Program-made: the position numbers and the translations under genes | The notes under the pieces: model-generated | Databases searched by the model: none | What the model saw: only the letters and a program-made list of their open reading frames with translations | Told to the model about the DNA's origin: nothing | Part shown: positions 46,743 through 57,342 of the stretch, piece after piece | How the letters are laid out: each line of letters opens with the position of its first letter | Numbering within the stretch: the stretch's first letter is position 1 | DNA from: Odontocerum albicorne | Taxonomy: Eukaryota; Arthropoda; Insecta; Trichoptera; Odontoceridae | Length of the DNA stretch: 64,000 bases | Assembly (NCBI GenBank): GCA_949825065.1 | Contig: OX463839.1 | Span: forward strand, 30,637,540 to 30,701,539 | Direction: 5' to 3'

Positions 46743-49163
46743 CTTCGTTACTATGACTAGTCTTTAAAATACCGAGACTGCACTGAAAATCGTAGAAATA
46801 TGTTATGAGATTGGATAAAAATAATGTGGAATGGTCGTGGATAAAATACTCGTATATTTCTGTAAATTGTAAGTAAAGGACGACTATCCTATATTCATTA
46901 CATTTAAACAGTGTTATCAATACTCGTAGTTGATACCTGCAACATCTTCCCACCTACCTACGACGGCCATACAACTCGTGAATAGTTTAGCCTCCCGGCT
47001 ACTTTTTTTCCCAAATCGATCGGTCACTCGCTGTCTCCTCCCAGTTTCCTTTCACTTCCGGCTTCCTAAGATTTTACTGTACGCTGTTTTATAGCTTCTG
47101 TATCAGTGAACCAAGTGACCTTTTTCCTTGGTTTTGGGTTTATACAATAATTTTTGTGGAGCGTGTCAACTAAGATCTGCTACATGACCTATTTATGCTA
47201 ATATTCGCGGATTTATATATCTATAGTAATAAGTGGTAACCTTGTTAATTTACGAGTTTCTTCATTAGATCTCATTTTCTCATTCCTGCGGCATGTTTCT
47301 TTGAGTCGAGTATATTTTGTAATATTCGGTTTTCGAAATTTTTTATTGACTTTTTATGACCATCAATAAGGAACCTCAGCTTCTGAAATCCGCTGAGACT
47401 GACCCGAGGACCAGGAATGAAGAGCTTGTGTATCAGACTTTTAATGTTCCACCATCAACGCAGATTTTCATTTGCCGTATTAACGATATTGATATATACG
47501 AGTATATATGATCTTCAAAAATAATTTTACAATCTGTTTCTTTAATATTATTGATCTTTCAATTTCTGGAATAGCATAAAGTGTGTGATAAAATTGAGCA
47601 GTACAGTAGAACGAAAATTCGCGTCTTTGGAAAGGAAATATTTTATTACTAAGAATTTCGTAAAACTCTTCAATAAACATGTGTTACGAACGATTTATGA
47701 TATTCAAGTCCGATAATAGTTGGCTCTGGCATTTATTGGAAAGCCAAAATATCCGACTTCTTTCTGACCCAAAAAATAGCTATAATACAAAAGTGGTTGA
47801 AACCGTTAGTAACAAAATTAATGTATTTTTAGAAAAAAAATTGGACATTCGTTAAAACCTTCTCACATACAAGTACTACCTCTGTTTGCGTGGGCAATTG
47901 ATTCTAGGAAAACAACCTATAAATGAAACTGCGTAAATGGAGCCAATTAATACTATGTAAAATATGTGATATTTTACGCTTCCTGATATCCTATTATTAA
48001 TTTAGTTATTTGTTTAATAAGTCTATATTAAGAGTAACTGCTAACTAATAAAACACACATTGTAATGATAACTATTCGATTTATTTACACGAAAAATACA
48101 GAACTTACGATTTACATTGCCTGTTCAAAATTACTGTCATCAGATGAATCTTCCATGGTTCCTGTTGTCGCTTTTACATTTGTAGCAAAACAAATAACAA
48201 AGCTATACGATGTTGCCAGTAGTAAACAATGACGATTAAGAAGCTTAATTACAACTTATAGATAGATGTTACTATTATGTACTCGTATTTAAATTTTCAA
48301 ACAAAATAAATCGCGATTAAGTAAATTGGCATAAATGTAGACCGCGTAAATGTAGGGATTAGTGTACTTTGTTTTCATTATTGTGTCCCATTATTAAATT
48401 TTAACTATCGACGTTTTATAACAATTTCAAGTGCTTGCCAAAAAACATGTCGATGAAAAAACAAATGTTGTTACAATAACTTTTTAATGATTTTAAAAAT
48501 AGTACGAGTATATCATGTGTTATTTTGAAAAAAAAAATGTTAATTTGAAAAAAAAAATCTTATAAAACATGCTCAAATCTAACGTAACTTAAAAATGTTG
48601 TAAATTAAAAAGATCATATATATTTTCAACACTGTTTAGAATAAAATTTTTCATTAAATGGCGCACTAGTGATATTGCATCATGTTAGGCAGCCTTTGTA
48701 CACACGTATGCCAAGATAACTTATATTCAGATGAAAAAGCGATGGCAGCCCAGGCGGAGCGCCAGATTGTAGAAAAGGTTGCTTTTTTATTAGTTATCCA
48801 CCTAAATTGGGTGTCCTAGCCAATGAGCTGTGTTCTAGCCAATTAATACTGGATAATTTCTAGAAGCGCGATCACTTGAGAAATAGTTATACTTACCCAA
48901 TAAAACGAATGGTCACAAAATAAACATATATAATAAGTAAACAAAAATGCCATTGAACGCTCTTCGATTTTTTGTTCAACATATATTAAGCTCTAATATT
49001 ATATATACACCGATAAGTTCAGATTAAATCAGTTTGATTCAAATAGTCCGGAACTCAACGGATTTCGAAATCGGTACGAAAAATTAAACTTTTAGCATGC
49101 CTCACACTACACCATCGGCGTCAACAAATCATACGAATTGATACAAAAATGTGTTTTCAAATA
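46743..49163. other. Non-coding stretch
   Basis: Octamers TACTCGTA/TACGAGTA lie at 46847, 46921, 47497, 48280 and 48503. The segment 46930-47420 is less AT-rich and on the minus strand weakly recalls LINE coding sequence, but I could not secure a motif. Confidence 0.3.
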
Positions 49164-50451
49164 TTAGGTCCTTACATATGAAATTGGCGTTTTGCCGTAC
49201 TGGCAACTTTGATCTCAAATATCTTCTCTTTGGTTAGGAATTCCAAATTCAAATTTATACAGCTATTTACTCAAGTATTTGTGTTTTGAAAATTATTATT
49301 CATTTGTTTTTTCCTCAATTGTTTTTTTTTCTTTGCGTCACTCAGTTTACAAAATGGAAAACTTGAAATATCGCGTTATTTACGAGTACGAGTTCCACCG
49401 TGGCACCAGTGCTGCAGAAACGGCTCGAAGGATTAATGATGTGTATGGCGACGGTGCCGCAAAAGAAAACACAGTGCGTTTTTGGTTCCAACGTTTTCGT
49501 TCTGGAAATTTAGACCTGCAGAACAAGCCCCGTGGACGGCCGGAGACCAAAGTTGATAATGAAGAATTGAAGGCTATTATGGAAGCGGATCCATCGCAAA
49601 CCACGTCCGAGTTAGCTGCAGGCTGCGGTGTTAGTGATAAAACTGTTTTAATCCACTTGAAGCAAATTGGGAAGGTGAAAAAGCTTGAAAGGTGGGTACC
49701 TCACGAATTGAGTGAAGCAAATCAACAAACGCGCGTTGACTGCTGCGTTGCATTACTCAACCGGCACAATAATGAAGGGATTTTGAATCGAATCATTACC
49801 TGTGATGAAAAGTGGATCCTGTATGATAATCGGAAGCGCTCATCGCAATGGCTGAACCCTGCCGAACCAGCCAAACCATGCCCCAAGCGAAAATTGACTC
49901 CAAAAAAGTTACTTGTGAGCGTTTGGTGGACTAGTGCTGGTGTCGTTCACTACAGCTTTCTTAAATCTGGCCAGACGATTACGGCAGATGTCTATTGTCA
50001 GCAACTGCAAACCATGATGGAAAAGCTAGCTGCTAAACAACCGAGGCTGGTTAATCGCTCTAGGCCACTGCTGCTTCATGATAACGCTAGACCACACACT
50101 GCACAACAGACGGCTACCAAATTAGAAGAGCTTCAATTGGAATGTCTAAGACATCCACCGTACTCTCCGGACCTTGCCCCAACAGATTACTATTTTTTTC
50201 GAAATTTGGATAACTTCTTGCAAGGGAAAAAATTCAACTCCGATGGGGCAGTCCAAACCGACTTCAAAGATTTTATTGATTCCCGTCCGAATGGTTTTTT
50301 TAGTAAAGGGATCGATGAACTACCTATGAGATGGCAAAAGTGCATAGATAGCAATGGTACATACTTTGATTAAATAAATATATTATATTAAAAAAAAATC
50401 AACTTTATGTTCCTCCCAAACAAAACGCCAATTTCATATGTAAGGACCTAA
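49164..50451 (+). mobile_element. Intact mariner element
   Basis: The ends are perfect 31-base inverted repeats, 49164-49194 and 50421-50451, beginning TTAGGTCCTTACATATGAAA. TA lies immediately outside both ends, the expected mariner target duplication. The 1288-bp length is normal for a complete mariner. It carries one uninterrupted transposase gene. With unmutated ends and an open gene it is either young or still active. I do not assign a subfamily. Confidence 0.97.
49354..50373 (+). CDS. Mariner transposase, intact
   Basis: A 339-residue transposase that would bind the inverted ends and cut and paste the element at TA sites. I start at MENLKYRVIYEYEF because the upstream Met at 49279 lies before the conserved N-terminus. 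The N-terminal helix-turn-helix pair spans about residues 1-110 (VRFWFQRFRSG at 41-51; GRP hook-like motif at 61-63). WVPHEL lies at 114-119. The catalytic triad appears complete: Asp151 in TCDEKW, Asp243 in LHDNARPH, and Asp278 in YSPDLAPTDYYFF, with 34 residues between the last two (DD34D). The length is typical of the family and no stop or frameshift is present. Expression is not shown by the sequence. It stops with TAA, followed by an A-rich run and the right terminal repeat. Confidence 0.97.
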   Translation: MENLKYRVIYEYEFHRGTSAAETARRINDVYGDGAAKENTVRFWFQRFRSGNLDLQNKPRGRPETKVDNEELKAIMEADPSQTTSELAAGCGVSDKTVLIHLKQIGKVKKLERWVPHELSEANQQTRVDCCVALLNRHNNEGILNRIITCDEKWILYDNRKRSSQWLNPAEPAKPCPKRKLTPKKLLVSVWWTSAGVVHYSFLKSGQTITADVYCQQLQTMMEKLAAKQPRLVNRSRPLLLHDNARPHTAQQTATKLEELQLECLRHPPYSPDLAPTDYYFFRNLDNFLQGKKFNSDGAVQTDFKDFIDSRPNGFFSKGIDELPMRWQKCIDSNGTYFD

Positions 50452-51894
50452 TATATATGAATTCAGAACTTTCCTGTTGACGAAATGTTGATGAAATGTA
50501 GGCATATTTTTTACCAAATGAATATACGTATTGTTTTTATTACTGCCACATCTTTTTACACATGACAATTATACCTTGATTTCCGCTAGATGTAGCAAAT
50601 CAATCCCTTCCCCGCGCTCCATGTCAGACCGCTCGGCCGGCTGGGCATCCCTTGCCAAATGTGACACGATTGGTCGAGGGCCGAGTTTATAAAACAGGGA
50701 TTGTCAATCCTTAAAACGTTCCAAGACTACTGATTTGCCAAAAAACTTCAAAGTTCTTTGTAGATTTTTTATGTTAATTAAAATAACAACACAAATAGCA
50801 CTCGTATGTCAATTTTTTCTGAGCACGTAACACCATTAAATTTAACCATTAAAGTTATACCATTAAAAACGTCAAACTTTACGACGCTGATGTCAAATTT
50901 GACGTATCTACACTGGTGTTGCCATATCTCAAAACTTCAGTAGCAACCCTCGTATATATATTTTAAAAAATGACTGTTTTTTCTTCCATTTTGAGAAGTC
51001 CGTTTCCGATAGAATGGAAATAAATTGATAAGGATGATGATGATCATGAAGTCTTACTACCGTTTGGTAAATAATAATCTACCTATGGGCGGGCACCTTG
51101 ATATTTGTTAGTATAAAGGACCACTTTTACTATTCTTCCGAAAGTCTACAGACAGGTCGTTCCACTAAACAGAATCAGAAAAAAAGGAAAATTTTGACAT
51201 TCTTTGACTTATTAGCCCTGTTTAGTTCGATGTCCCGGTACAACGTAAAGGTAGTGGATCTCAAATAGTATTTTAATATAAAACGGGGGTTTTATTGTAT
51301 TTTGCTAAACTATGATATTTGTCGTATATTACACAAACTACAAAGACTGCAACATTATTGTTTAATCATCATTGGAAATCAAGCGTCTGATCGAGATCTC
51401 TGAGTAGAAGTCTAAAAATCTGCTAATAGGTCAGTGTGGTTGTGCATAATTTTAACTGTGCATGCTTTAGTGTTTTAGTTTTGATATTCTTAGTGTGATT
51501 GTAAACAGTTCGTTTATTTTTATCGAATTTGGACTGTGATATAAAAAAAGAAAATTAGAAACCAGTTAGTCGTATGAGATACCACAATAGTATACATAAA
51601 TAAACGACTAAGGCCATTCATAATCCATCCTAAATATTATATTAATTTCTATCCTTAAAATTTCGTAATTTGTATTCAGAGTTGAACCTCATATGTTCCA
51701 AACTTACAAGTGGGGTAATGGAACGACGTAACTCCCTTATTTAAAAAAGCTGTGACAAATTCAAAATTTTTTTCAGTTAAACATAGTTAAGTAATTATCA
51801 AATCGATATTTGCGTGTTTCAAATAGACGTTACGTTGTGGTAATTGCTAAATAATTGTTAGCGTTTTCTGCGATCACTAAAATATTCTATTGAA
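50452..51894. other. Non-coding stretch
   Basis: 50590-50700 is a GC-richer patch (GACCGCTCGGCCGGCTGGGC) without a recognisable ORF. A GATGATGATGATCATG run lies near 51035, perhaps the tail of an RTE-type LINE. Nothing else can be named. Confidence 0.3.
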
Positions 51895-52461
51895 AGTCGC
51901 TTGCAGACATTAGCGACCAAAGAGTTCATTTTGAGACTGAAGGTTGTGTATGGTCCTAGTAACTCTGCAGTCTTGCCTAAAAAAACAAAGATGGGAATAT
52001 TCTGACTGGCGAAGAGGAAATAAGAACCCACAGAAAAGAATACTAAACTGAAGTTTAATCAAAATTGCCCAATGCGGGTACTTTCTGAGATTCTTCAGTA
52101 CATCCCATCCCTGGATCTTGATAAGGAGCTAAACCTTGCAGAGGTCAGAACGGCAATTCAACATCTGAAATTTCAGAGTCCTCTCTGAAAAAATGTAGTG
52201 AAAGAAGCTATGGCTGTCGCTATTCATGACCTGGTAGTGCATATTTGGCAACCAAGAACTATCCCGTTTGGCAATCAAGAACAATGTATTCCGTGAATCA
52301 CGAATTCTAAATGTGTGTGTATACAAACGTAAAGGAGACAGGTTGGACTGTGGTAGCTAACGAGGTATCGCATTGCTCTAAGTTATGGGTAATATATTTA
52401 GCAGATTTGTTGTAAACAACCTAATGAATGTCTTGGGTCGGGTTACTCTAGAGTCATATAC
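51895..52461 (+). pseudogene. LINE A, part 1 (linker before the reverse transcriptase)
   Basis: Broken plus-strand frames read VYGPSNSAVLPKKTK, DGNILTGEEEIR, LDLDKELNLAEVRTAI, AIHDLVVHIW, then YKRKGDRLDCG and GNIFSRFVVNNLMNVLG. This is the segment between endonuclease and reverse transcriptase plus the first polymerase block of a common arthropod LINE. It stops at an ESYT codon series that resumes at 57995-58005 beyond the Jockey-like insertion. It is inactive because of stops and frameshifts. Confidence 0.75.
52451..52461 (+). repeat. Target-site duplication, left copy
   Basis: GAGTCATATAC is repeated exactly at 57995-58005 and brackets the Jockey-like element. The host sequence (LINE A) is continuous when one copy is removed. 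Confidence 0.8.
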
Positions 52462-52865
52462 AAGTGATGGATAGCTTGTTCGGAGTTTCGGTCCAATGGT
52501 AGGACACCTTACTCCTTCATCGGATAAGTTCTGACTGTTAAGATATTTATTGGAAATTTTTGGATCTTTTTGGGAATCGGGAAAGGATAGGTTTGTGGTA
52601 ATTGTTTTGATTTTATGAATGATTATGAGAAATTATAAACGATTAAATACATATATAAATATGATGATATATACATAATATTAAATACAAATATACATAA
52701 ATTTGTGTCGTCACACACTGTTTTATATTGAATGGGTGAAAAAAAAAAAAAAATGAAAAAATGAATTGTGAATAAATTATAAGAATGAATATAGTATATG
52801 TAGATAAGTAAATGAGTGGGGAAATGTGTGTGACTTTTATAAATATATTAAGGTGTAGAAAATGT

Positions 52866-55703
52866 TTATTGAAGGTGAGAAATGCGGTTGCCTATGGGGG
52901 GTAAACTGTCTGCCGGAGGAATTATCGATGATGGGGTGTTCAGAGTGATAATCGGGGGGTCATTTGGGGGGATGATTAGAGTTAAAGAGGGGGGGGGGGT
53001 CGGGGGGATGTTCCGCAATATTGATTTCGAACGAGTGTGTCTGTAACTGGTGTTCGCGTTGTAGTTATCTAAGGCTTTTATGACTGGGTTGGGATGACGG
53101 GATATAGAGCTGTAGAACCTTTCGGCCAGAGCGCGCATATGTTCGGGGATAGTATGTAGTTTGGTATCTGCGTGGAGTCTTGAATTACGGACGATGTAGG
53201 GTGCTTTTAAAATTATGCGGAGGGCTTTGTTTTGAATGATCTGAATGTGATGTAGCGTTGTTTTCTTCGCGTGGCCCCAGACCGGAAGGGCGTATGTCAG
53301 TTGCGGTCTGACGATCGCTTTATATAGGTGGAGTTTAGTGCGCGTGCTAAGTTTGCTGTATTTACTGATCAAGGGAAATAATGATTTGAGTGTTCCGTGA
53401 GCTTTTGATTTGATATTGAGGGCGTGTTTATGCCACGAGAGTCTACTGTCTAATGTGAGGCCTAGGTATTTTACGTGTTTTGACCATGGGACGCTCTGGC
53501 CGAAGAGTTTAAGAGTTCTGATGGGTTTGATGTATCTGCGTGAGAAGCGGACTGCTGTGCTTTTGGTGGGATTTATTTTGATCTTCCATTTGGTGCACCA
53601 GTGCTCCAGAATGGGAATGAAGTCTTGCAGTCTGTTGTGGGATACGGACTCATATTTCGATGAAGAGAGAAAGGCTGTGTCGTCAGCGTATTGCGCGGTG
53701 ATACAATGTGTACGTGAAAATTGGGGCATATCGCTCGTGTATATGTTATACAGGATAGGGGACAACAGTGCACCTTGGGGCACACCTGCCAGAATGGGGC
53801 GAGGGGATGAGTTTATACCGTCTATTTTGACGGAATAGGAGCGATTTTCAAGGAATGATGCGATGATTTGCACTAGTCTGAGGGGAATACCTGACTTGTG
53901 CAGTTTGAATATGAGTCCGTTGAGCCAGACTGTGTCGAAGGCTTTCGCCACGTCTAGTGAAAGGAGGGTCGTGAGGCCTTTGGAGCTGAAGTATTTGATG
54001 ATGTGTTCTACAACGCGAAGAAGCTGATGGTTGGTAGAGTGTAATGGCCTAAATCCGTGTTGCGAATCTGGGATGATGTTACGTGAGTAAGTTTCTAACG
54101 AGAGACGTTCTAGGATTAATTTTTCGAGCACTTTACCTAGAGTCGGGAGCAGACTGATCGGTCTGTAATTTTCAGGGATAACGTGGCTTTTACCCGGTTT
54201 AGGGAACATGATGACGTCGGCGTTTTTGAATGGGGTTGGAAAGAATTTATGTCGAAGGCAGGCATTGTAAATGGCGGTAAGGGCGTAAATGGCTTTTTTC
54301 GGAAGTTTTTTCAAGGTGAGATTATTGATTTTATCGGGGCCGGGGGCTTTTTTGTTGATGAGATTTTTTATGATAGATTGAATTTCTAACGGTGAGAAGA
54401 AGTCTGTGGTGGGGGGGGTTTGCTCATTTAATATGTCGGCAACTGCGTTGTCGACCATTATTGAGTGAGAGGGGTTAGAGAGGTCTGCATTTGGCGAGAA
54501 GATATTAGCTAGAGAGTCAGCAAAGGTCTCTGCGCGGTCGCGAGCAGAGAAAACGGGGCCATTTGGTCCTTGAAGAGAGCTGGGTCGGGAGGGCGTATTT
54601 CTAAGGCTACGCGTTAGTTTCCATTTGAGTCCATCATTGTATTCGAGAGACTCGACGAAGTCTGACCATTTGTCATTGCGGAGTTGCTGTAGGAGGTGTT
54701 TGATTTTTTTGACTAATCTGTTGTAGTCGGTTTTGTAAGAGGGGACAGCTGTGTTTTGCCACAACTTTCTGGTTTTGTTTTTTTCCATAATCAGTATTTT
54801 GATATGTGGAGGAAGGGGAAGTTCGGGTTTATCGGCTGGTCTCTCTTTTGAAGAGGATGTGAGAGCGGATTTGATGGTGGTTGTGAAGTCATTTATAGCG
54901 GCGTCTATGGAGTTCGTGTCGGGGAAGGTTGTCGGTATTTTGATGCTGCTGTCGACGTTAATAGCGAAATCGCTCCACGAGGTGGTGTGTCGCGGAGGGG
55001 CTGAGGGCGAGAAGGGTGGTAAGCCATCCGTCAATTGAAGTAATACCGGGTAGTGATCGGATTGAAGCTGGTGAACAGTCGTGAGATCTGTTTGATAGAG
55101 AATGTCGTTATGGACAATGATGTCGATGACATCAGGGCGATGATTGTCTATTAGTGGATAGAGGGTGGGAGACGTGGGTCCTTCCACGAAGTATCTTTTC
55201 CGGGAGGAGATTTCGTCAAGTTTATTACCGTGAGTGTTGGAAGTGCGGCTGTGCCAGAAGGGGTGTTTAGCATTTAGATCTCCCGCCATGATGGTGGGGA
55301 TATTATCTGCGAGGAATGAGTCCAATTCAGACTCGACAAGTGGGGAGGTAGGTGGAAGATAAGTCGCGCAAAGTTTAAGAGGGCCGTGATTGGCGGTGTT
55401 CACCACTACGCATGTGGATTCTATGTTGACGGTGGAAGGGGAGGGGATGTGGCAGTGGTCTATTGTGCTTTTGATGAGAGTTGCGGTGCCGCCTTTTCTG
55501 CCGATGAGGCGGTCGTCTCTGTAGCAGTAGTAGTTACGGATGCTGTAACGGTAGCTCGGTTTGAGATGCGTTTCCGTTATCAGCAACACGTCCAGGTTGT
55601 GCTCGAGAAGGAAATCCTCGACCTCTTGTTTATGTGTTCTGAGGGAACCGTTTGCATTCCAGAACGCGGCGGATATATGGGATGGTTTATAGGTGCGAGC
55701 CAT
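52866..55703 (-). CDS. LINE ORF2: endonuclease and reverse transcriptase
   Basis: A 945-residue open protein that nicks target DNA and copies the element RNA there. Endonuclease domain, residues about 9-225: AAFWNANG (Asn16), TETHL (Glu44), GDLNAKH (Asp142, Asn144) and SDHYPV (Asp216, His217). Polymerase, about 440-740: KAPGPD, ENYRPISLLP (511-520), QHGFR, LSLDVAKAFD (Asp584), AGVPQGALLSP (639-649) and QYADDTAF with the active-site pair Asp674-Asp675. A Leu/Lys-rich C-terminal region containing RNSRLHADTKLH follows, then a Pro-rich tail. No RNase H motif is visible. The start ATG overlaps the natural end of the ORF1 frame by 17 bases, so translation probably follows ORF1 by reinitiation. No stop or frameshift is present; it looks functional. 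The antisense ORFs over it are shadows. Confidence 0.95.
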   Translation of the reverse strand: MARTYKPSHISAAFWNANGSLRTHKQEVEDFLLEHNLDVLLITETHLKPSYRYSIRNYYCYRDDRLIGRKGGTATLIKSTIDHCHIPSPSTVNIESTCVVVNTANHGPLKLCATYLPPTSPLVESELDSFLADNIPTIMAGDLNAKHPFWHSRTSNTHGNKLDEISSRKRYFVEGPTSPTLYPLIDNHRPDVIDIIVHNDILYQTDLTTVHQLQSDHYPVLLQLTDGLPPFSPSAPPRHTTSWSDFAINVDSSIKIPTTFPDTNSIDAAINDFTTTIKSALTSSSKERPADKPELPLPPHIKILIMEKNKTRKLWQNTAVPSYKTDYNRLVKKIKHLLQQLRNDKWSDFVESLEYNDGLKWKLTRSLRNTPSRPSSLQGPNGPVFSARDRAETFADSLANIFSPNADLSNPSHSIMVDNAVADILNEQTPPTTDFFSPLEIQSIIKNLINKKAPGPDKINNLTLKKLPKKAIYALTAIYNACLRHKFFPTPFKNADVIMFPKPGKSHVIPENYRPISLLPTLGKVLEKLILERLSLETYSRNIIPDSQHGFRPLHSTNHQLLRVVEHIIKYFSSKGLTTLLSLDVAKAFDTVWLNGLIFKLHKSGIPLRLVQIIASFLENRSYSVKIDGINSSPRPILAGVPQGALLSPILYNIYTSDMPQFSRTHCITAQYADDTAFLSSSKYESVSHNRLQDFIPILEHWCTKWKIKINPTKSTAVRFSRRYIKPIRTLKLFGQSVPWSKHVKYLGLTLDSRLSWHKHALNIKSKAHGTLKSLFPLISKYSKLSTRTKLHLYKAIVRPQLTYALPVWGHAKKTTLHHIQIIQNKALRIILKAPYIVRNSRLHADTKLHTIPEHMRALAERFYSSISRHPNPVIKALDNYNANTSYRHTRSKSILRNIPPTPPPSLTLIIPPNDPPIITLNTPSSIIPPADSLPPIGNRISHLQ

Positions 55704-55953
55704 GTTCTTGGATGTAGTTGAGGAGGTTCATGGCTTCGGTGATGGCTGATTTTAAGTTATTCAAAATGAGATCGCGATTTGGGGGGGGGGGGGGGGCGGC
55801 GGGCAATATGTAGTTTTGGGGTGTAGATGTTGATAATAGGGGGCGATGAGTTGCGACGTTCGCGTATGACGCGTTGGAAGTGACTGGTTTCGATGCACTC
55901 TGGGGGGCGTTGGGGAATCGCCGTGTGGCGTTGTTTGCCGAGGGGGCGTTCGA
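55690..55953 (-). pseudogene. Continuation of the ORF1 frame after a stop
   Basis: After the ORF1 stop at 55954-55956 the same frame stays open for 88 codons and ends at 55687-55689, 17 bases inside ORF2. This stretch includes a run of 16 C (plus-strand G, 55781-55796) coding for prolines, then NLKSAITEAMNLLNYIQEHG. The frame is preserved, which suggests the stop is a recent single-base change and the ancestral ORF1 had about 551 residues. A miscount in the homopolymer would alter this reading. Confidence 0.6.
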
Positions 55954-57342
55954 TTAGGGGGCGTTGGTGGAGGGGCGTTGGTAGATGCCATCCATGAGGG
56001 GGCGTAAGGGCTGCGGGGTCTGGAAGTGGTGGTGGGGAGCGATTGAAGGGAGGTTGCTCTTGGGGAAGCGTGGGCAGCCTCTGAAGTTGGCCGTGTGTGG
56101 GCCTCCGCAGTTACAGCAGGTGGCGGGAGTGTCCGCGGGCTTCCTGCATTCAGATGTGTGATGCGTTCTACCGCATTTCACACAGTTGGCTGGGGCGTGG
56201 CAGTTGCCGGCGGAATGGGCGAACTGTTGGCATCGATGACACTGGCCCATGCCTTTGCGCTTGTTCAGCTCCTCCACTGTGACTCGAATATCGAGTACAC
56301 CGTGGAGTTCGGTGAAGATGCGCTTTGCGGAAGAGTCCCTTGTCATCTTGACGATGACCATGGGGAGTTCCACTCGATTCCGGTTTTTCATGCGATACAC
56401 ATTTAAAACCGGATAATCGAGTGATTTGAGTTCATCTGAAAAATCCTCGACGCTGATAGGGGTCGGTAGGCCGCGGATGACGGCTAGCAGGGGCTTCTCG
56501 CTCTCCAAATGGAAAGAGTGGTATGGAATGGCGAGAGAATCGGTAATGTGGACTAGGGAGCGGTAGGCCTCTACGGTTTCAGTGGTGATTTTAAGATCAC
56601 CATTGGGCTGCACCTTCGAGGAGAAGTGAATGTTTTGAGACCTGAGTTTAGCTCTCAGGTCTCCATATTTGGCGGAATTGTGAAGTACGATGGGGGGGAT
56701 GCGGTCTTTTTTGATCTGAAGTAGAGGTCGTGAGTCATTATTTAGAGGTGGGGCGGGGGCTGCGGGATGAGGAGGGCTGAGTGGGCCTCTCATTTTTTTG
56801 CTGGTTTGGGCCACGGTGGCACCAGCTGGCTTCGGGTCTGATTGGGGGCAGACGAGGGGGGGGCTTTCTTGGGATTGAAGAGCCCTTTTACGGTTTTCGG
56901 CAACAGATTGCCAGTCCATTTCTGGAATATCCGGAATGATAATTATTGGCGGGGAAAGTGGGGAGTCAAAAGTGGGGGTGGGGCGCGGCGGTGTTGTGAT
57001 AGGGATAGGGACCACTGACAAGACAGTGGGTGAAATAGATGGAGGGTTTTTGGCCTCAATCGAGACCTCACCTTTATTGAAGAGTTCACGAAGAAGTTTT
57101 ACCATCTTCATTGTCTCTTTTTTGGATGTGGTCTCCATCTTGAAGAGCTCGAAGGCTTCCTCGAAAGTGGAGATGGTCAGATCAGGGGATGTTGAGCGGT
57201 CCGGGGACTTAGCGAGGTCTGGTATAGGCGAGGTCACGGGGACGGATGCGGGCGTTTCGGTTGGTTCGGAACTAGTTTTTCTAGTAATGATGCGTGGAGT
57301 TTTAATGATGAAGTTCGGTTTGACGGATTTGACGGACTTCAT
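55954..57342 (-). CDS. LINE ORF1: nucleic-acid-binding Gag-like protein
   Basis: A 462-residue protein that would coat the element RNA. The first 200 residues are Pro/Ser/Thr-rich with a short charged helix (FEEAFELFKMETTSKKE). A folded RNA-recognition-like region spans about 225-360, with LLAVIRGLP at 285-293. Three CCHC zinc knuckles close it: CHRCQQFAHSAGNC (368-381, CX2CX4HX4C), CVKCGRTHHTSEC (387-399) and CCNCGGPHTANFRGC ending at 423 (CX2CX3HX6C). This triple arrangement is typical of Jockey/R1-type ORF1 proteins. The frame ends at a TAA that looks premature. The protein keeps all three knuckles and may work anyway. Confidence 0.9.
   Translation of the reverse strand: MKSVKSVKPNFIIKTPRIITRKTSSEPTETPASVPVTSPIPDLAKSPDRSTSPDLTISTFEEAFELFKMETTSKKETMKMVKLLRELFNKGEVSIEAKNPPSISPTVLSVVPIPITTPPRPTPTFDSPLSPPIIIIPDIPEMDWQSVAENRKRALQSQESPPLVCPQSDPKPAGATVAQTSKKMRGPLSPPHPAAPAPPLNNDSRPLLQIKKDRIPPIVLHNSAKYGDLRAKLRSQNIHFSSKVQPNGDLKITTETVEAYRSLVHITDSLAIPYHSFHLESEKPLLAVIRGLPTPISVEDFSDELKSLDYPVLNVYRMKNRNRVELPMVIVKMTRDSSAKRIFTELHGVLDIRVTVEELNKRKGMGQCHRCQQFAHSAGNCHAPANCVKCGRTHHTSECRKPADTPATCCNCGGPHTANFRGCPRFPKSNLPSIAPHHHFQTPQPLRPLMDGIYQRPSTNAP

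Noticed and set aside
48120..48165. Minus-strand MEDSSDDSNFEQAM, resembling the acidic end of pogo/Tigger-type transposases
   Set aside because: Fourteen codons with no supporting domain upstream are too little to call.
52480..52545. tRNA-like stretch (GGTCCAATGGTAGGACACC)
   Set aside because: No B box follows and the A-box match is poor. It lies in the 3' untranslated region of the Jockey-like element.
52740..52753. A-run as the poly(A) tail of the Jockey-like element
   Set aside because: It is on the plus strand, so it reads as poly(T) in the minus-strand element. It also lies inside the bounds set by the target duplication.
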